From the NCBI RefSeq assembly GCF_014633365.1, contig NC_068340.1:33802328-33866327 (forward strand): 64,000 bases of DNA, in the 5' to 3' direction. Of this stretch, positions 61,381-64,000 are shown one piece after another. A program made the translations under genes and the position numbers. This stretch comes from Diospyros lotus (lineage: Eukaryota > Streptophyta > Magnoliopsida > Ericales > Ebenaceae). The notes below the pieces were generated by a model. The model saw only the letters and a list, made by a program, of their open reading frames with translations. It searched no databases and was not told the DNA's origin. Position 1 is the first letter of the stretch. Each line of letters opens with the position of its first letter.

Positions 61381-62580
61381 CTACTAGTGGAGCGATGGAT
61401 GCTAGAAATATGTTGAAACCAATGCTTGGTCGAGGCGAGCTCCGTTGTATAGGAGCAACCACTTTAAACAAATATAGAAAGTACATTGAGAAAGATCCAG
61501 TTTTGGAACGTAGTGGTCAGACATATGTGGAAGACACAATATCAATTCTTCGTGGATTGCTTGAACAGTATGAGCTGCATCATAGGGTTAAAATATCAGG
61601 CAATGCCCTTGTTTCAGCAACAGTTCTTGTAGATAGATACCTAACAAAGCATTTTTTACCTGATAAAGGTAATAATATCTTTGTGTTATCCTTATCCAGG
61701 AGCATGAATTCTGGTGTTCATCATGTTCCTATCTATCAATGCTTGTACACGAATCAAATTATCAAATATTTACATCTAGTCCATAGTCAACCCTATGTCA
61801 ATGCCTCTCTTTGATATTCCCAAGTTAAAATTGTTTGAACCCAATTTACAATGCTTAGTTGCTTAGATGGATGCTAATTGGAGGAAATGGCATCTTACAA
61901 ACTGCATGAGTTCTCATGAACCTTCCTGCTGAGATGGATATCCTTTTGTGCCCTGTCTAATCCAGAAATTAAGAAAGAAAAAGTGAAACAATAAATGAGA
62001 TAGATTGCCATCAATTTCTTCTAAAATTGTGTGCTCTCCTTTCGGATGCACATTCCCATTAAACCATTTGCTCCTCTATTAGACTAAGGATACATTTCTT
62101 CTGTTTAGAAGCTCTTATTTACTATAGAGAAACTTGTTATCCTTTCTAGACATTGATTCTCATATATTCCTTTCTTGATTTCATCCATTGATCTTGTTGA
62201 TGAAGTTGTTGCAAAGCTAAAAAAGGAAATTACTTCTAAGCGTACTGAGTTAGATGAGATAGATAGGGTTATGCTAAAGCTAGAGATAGTTACAAATGAT
62301 ACTGATAAAGCATCCAAAGAAAGTTTAACTAAGCTAGAAAATGATCTCAAGATGCTTAAACAAAAACAAAAAAGAGTTAACTGAGTAGTGGGAACGTGAG
62401 AAAATTCTCATGACTAGGATACGGTCAATTAAAGAGGAGGTACTTTATTGTACTTGTGGAAATTATACATTTAATGTCCTAACATTTTCTAATGTCTTGC
62501 ATTATTTTTTGGCAATAGATTGACAGAGTAAACTTAGAGATGGAGGCTGTTGAATGTGAATATGACCTAAATCGTTAGTG
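61381..62580 (+). pseudogene. ClpB (HSP100) pseudogene fragment, AAA1 and middle domain
   Basis: Derived from an organellar-type plant ClpB disaggregase gene, introns retained. Exon 61381-61668 starts [19 protein letters not shown] after a GCAG acceptor and runs to FLPDK with a GT donor. Next piece 62185-62439 (IDLVDEVVAKLKKEITS...IRSIKEE) ends at GTACTT, then 62519-62580 (IDRVNLEMEA...YDLNR). Defects: about six residues after LER, the arginine-finger segment, are deleted; the acceptor before 62185 reads AT instead of AG; one extra A shifts the frame near 62370; a TAG replaces Gln before WEREK; and a TAG ends the last piece. The Walker A half, the second AAA domain and the C-terminus are absent. 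Confidence 0.88.
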
Positions 62581-62589
62581 CAAGTTTTT

Positions 62590-64000
62590 ACAGAAAATGA
62601 GAATCAGAGGTAATGGGCTACAAAAAATAATGATTCATTCATTAACTTATGAATGTATTTATATAGGAAAATGAAACAAACTCAATAAGAAATCCCTAAA
62701 ATAAATATGCAACAGAAATTCAAAATCTCGGCAACTTTTTAGCTTATGTTATTCTACTAAATCCTCAATAGTTTCAACTGGTTTGACTTCTACTTCTGAT
62801 CTCTTGTAGCAAATATAGCACCTTTCAACAATCATGTTGCTAAGTTGAAATATGGAAAGCTGATGTCTCTCTAATGCCAACAAGAAGAAGCTAAAAGGAA
62901 CTTTGCTGACTGACTGCACTCTCACCCTGTAATTAAAACACAAAACAAAACACAATAAAAATTTTATATTTTTCTTTTCTTTATTTTGGTAAGAGGTTTA
63001 TACTCATCAATGTACGAGTACAGTTGTAGTCCAAATTTAAATTTATATTTTCTGGATGAGTCAAGGTCGTCCACTGAGAGATTTATTTATGGCAAAAGAA
63101 AAAAAAATGTCACACACAGGCACACGCATTTGGACAAATTGGCAACAAGAGTTTTTTTTATGATTTTTTAGACAACATAAAGCAAGGCAGAAATTGAAAT
63201 AAATACTGAACGTGAGAATATAAAATTGGATAGTACTTGAGTTAAGACAATTTCAGTGCCAACCCGTTGATTCCCAAATTTTAGCAGAAAAAATTAGCAA
63301 CATTAATTTAATTTCAGATATGAGGGTTTGTTATTAAATGCAATTAGAGATGATAATAGTTCTAGTTTAAGCAATCCCCATACATGATATGCGGGATTCT
63401 AATTTAAGCAACTACCATAAATTCAATTACAATTAATACACAAAACAACTAAATTAATTATCCGGGTTTGGGTATGATAACGTTTCTAGTTCTAGTAACT
63501 CTTATGCGTGACATGAAAGCTCTAAGTTAGGCTTACGCTCCAATCCAAACCTAGTGATTTCTCAATAATTAAGACACACTCATACTGAAATTTAAATTAA
63601 TGTTATTCATTTAAAGCGCAACTTTCTTTGGGAATCATTGACGTCGGACACTATCCTTGCCTTAATCCAAAATTAGATTTAGCTACTCATCTCCATTTAG
63701 AAGCTAATTGACAGAAATGTAAATAACGTAATTTAAATAACAGAATTTAAATGACAATAATTAAAATAGCATAAACTAACCGGCCATTTAGGCGGTAGAT
63801 AATTAGAAGACAAGAATTAAAATTGTAAAAATTTAAAGGCATAAACTAACCGGCCATTTAGGCTGTGAATAATAAAGTAACAATAAATGACATAAGAATT
63901 TAAAAGAAGAAAGAAAGGAAGTAAGATCGCAAGAGAAAACAATAGAGAAAAGAAGTAAGAACAAAAGCAATTCTCAAAGAGATAATTCTAAGGAAACAAC
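62590..64000. other. AT-rich DNA, possibly a transposon relic
   Basis: No gene. CATAAACTAACCGGCCATTT recurs with 70-bp spacing (63770 and 63840). The stretch 63240-63720 has repeated phrases (GCGGGATTCTAATTTAAGCAA-like; TTTCTAGTTCTAGTAACTC) that look like part of a larger repetitive element cut by the window edge. Confidence 0.35.

Overview
The window is nuclear DNA from a flowering plant. It has GT-AG introns, very AT-rich intergenic DNA, plant transposon families (Helitron, CACTA, PIF/Harbinger and MULE MITEs, Copia, and a Cassandra LTR carrying a 5S rRNA promoter), a plant UBC7-type E2 gene and a plant ClpB-derived fragment. The species cannot be named from the sequence alone.

Left third to middle (1-30.2 kb): a cluster of cytosolic-type HSP70 genes, all on the minus strand. 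There are two nearly identical two-exon genes (1262-3549 and 23413-25723, each 624 aa), a more divergent two-exon gene (14853-17514, 559 aa) and an orphan first exon (6391-6610) with no second exon of its own. Each has, or had, the single phase-1 intron at codon 74. None encodes the C-terminal EEVD tail; the shortest also lacks most of the lid. Genes 1 and 4 lie in a segmental duplication (about 1-4590 and 21232-30188). Later insertions distinguish the two copies: a CTGGCGGAGCC-TIR element and a 3.4-kb CACTA element in the second, and a Copia fragment joined to the first. The orphan exon has a perfect three-unit heat-shock element upstream but appears to have lost its TATA box.

Two related non-autonomous Helitrons of about 5 kb (8186-13090 and 34544-39556) lie in opposite orientation and bracket the region with HSP70 genes 3 and 4. 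Each carries an internal AT-rich satellite array. The second one splits a fold-back element whose arms contain GGCCATGG and CA/TA microsatellites. From 30 to 45 kb there are nested MITEs, tandem repeats and a Cassandra solo LTR with a 5-bp target duplication, and no genes that I can support.

Right third: a complete six-exon ubiquitin-conjugating enzyme gene of the UBC7/13/14 (UBE2G) type runs from 45664 to 54507 on the plus strand. Its two large introns hold a MULE MITE with a 9-bp target duplication, another TIR element and several tandem repeats. It is followed by a broken DUF1985/Ulp1-protease gene of the kind carried by plant transposons (56502-59410) and a broken ClpB (HSP100) fragment (61381-62580).

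The genes do not form a pathway. The common theme is protein quality control (HSP70, ClpB, an ERAD-type E2), which may be coincidence. The most unusual features are the family of tail-less HSP70 genes, which appear to diverge at about the neutral rate while staying open, and the inverted pair of Helitrons around them. No clearly new multi-gene system was found.
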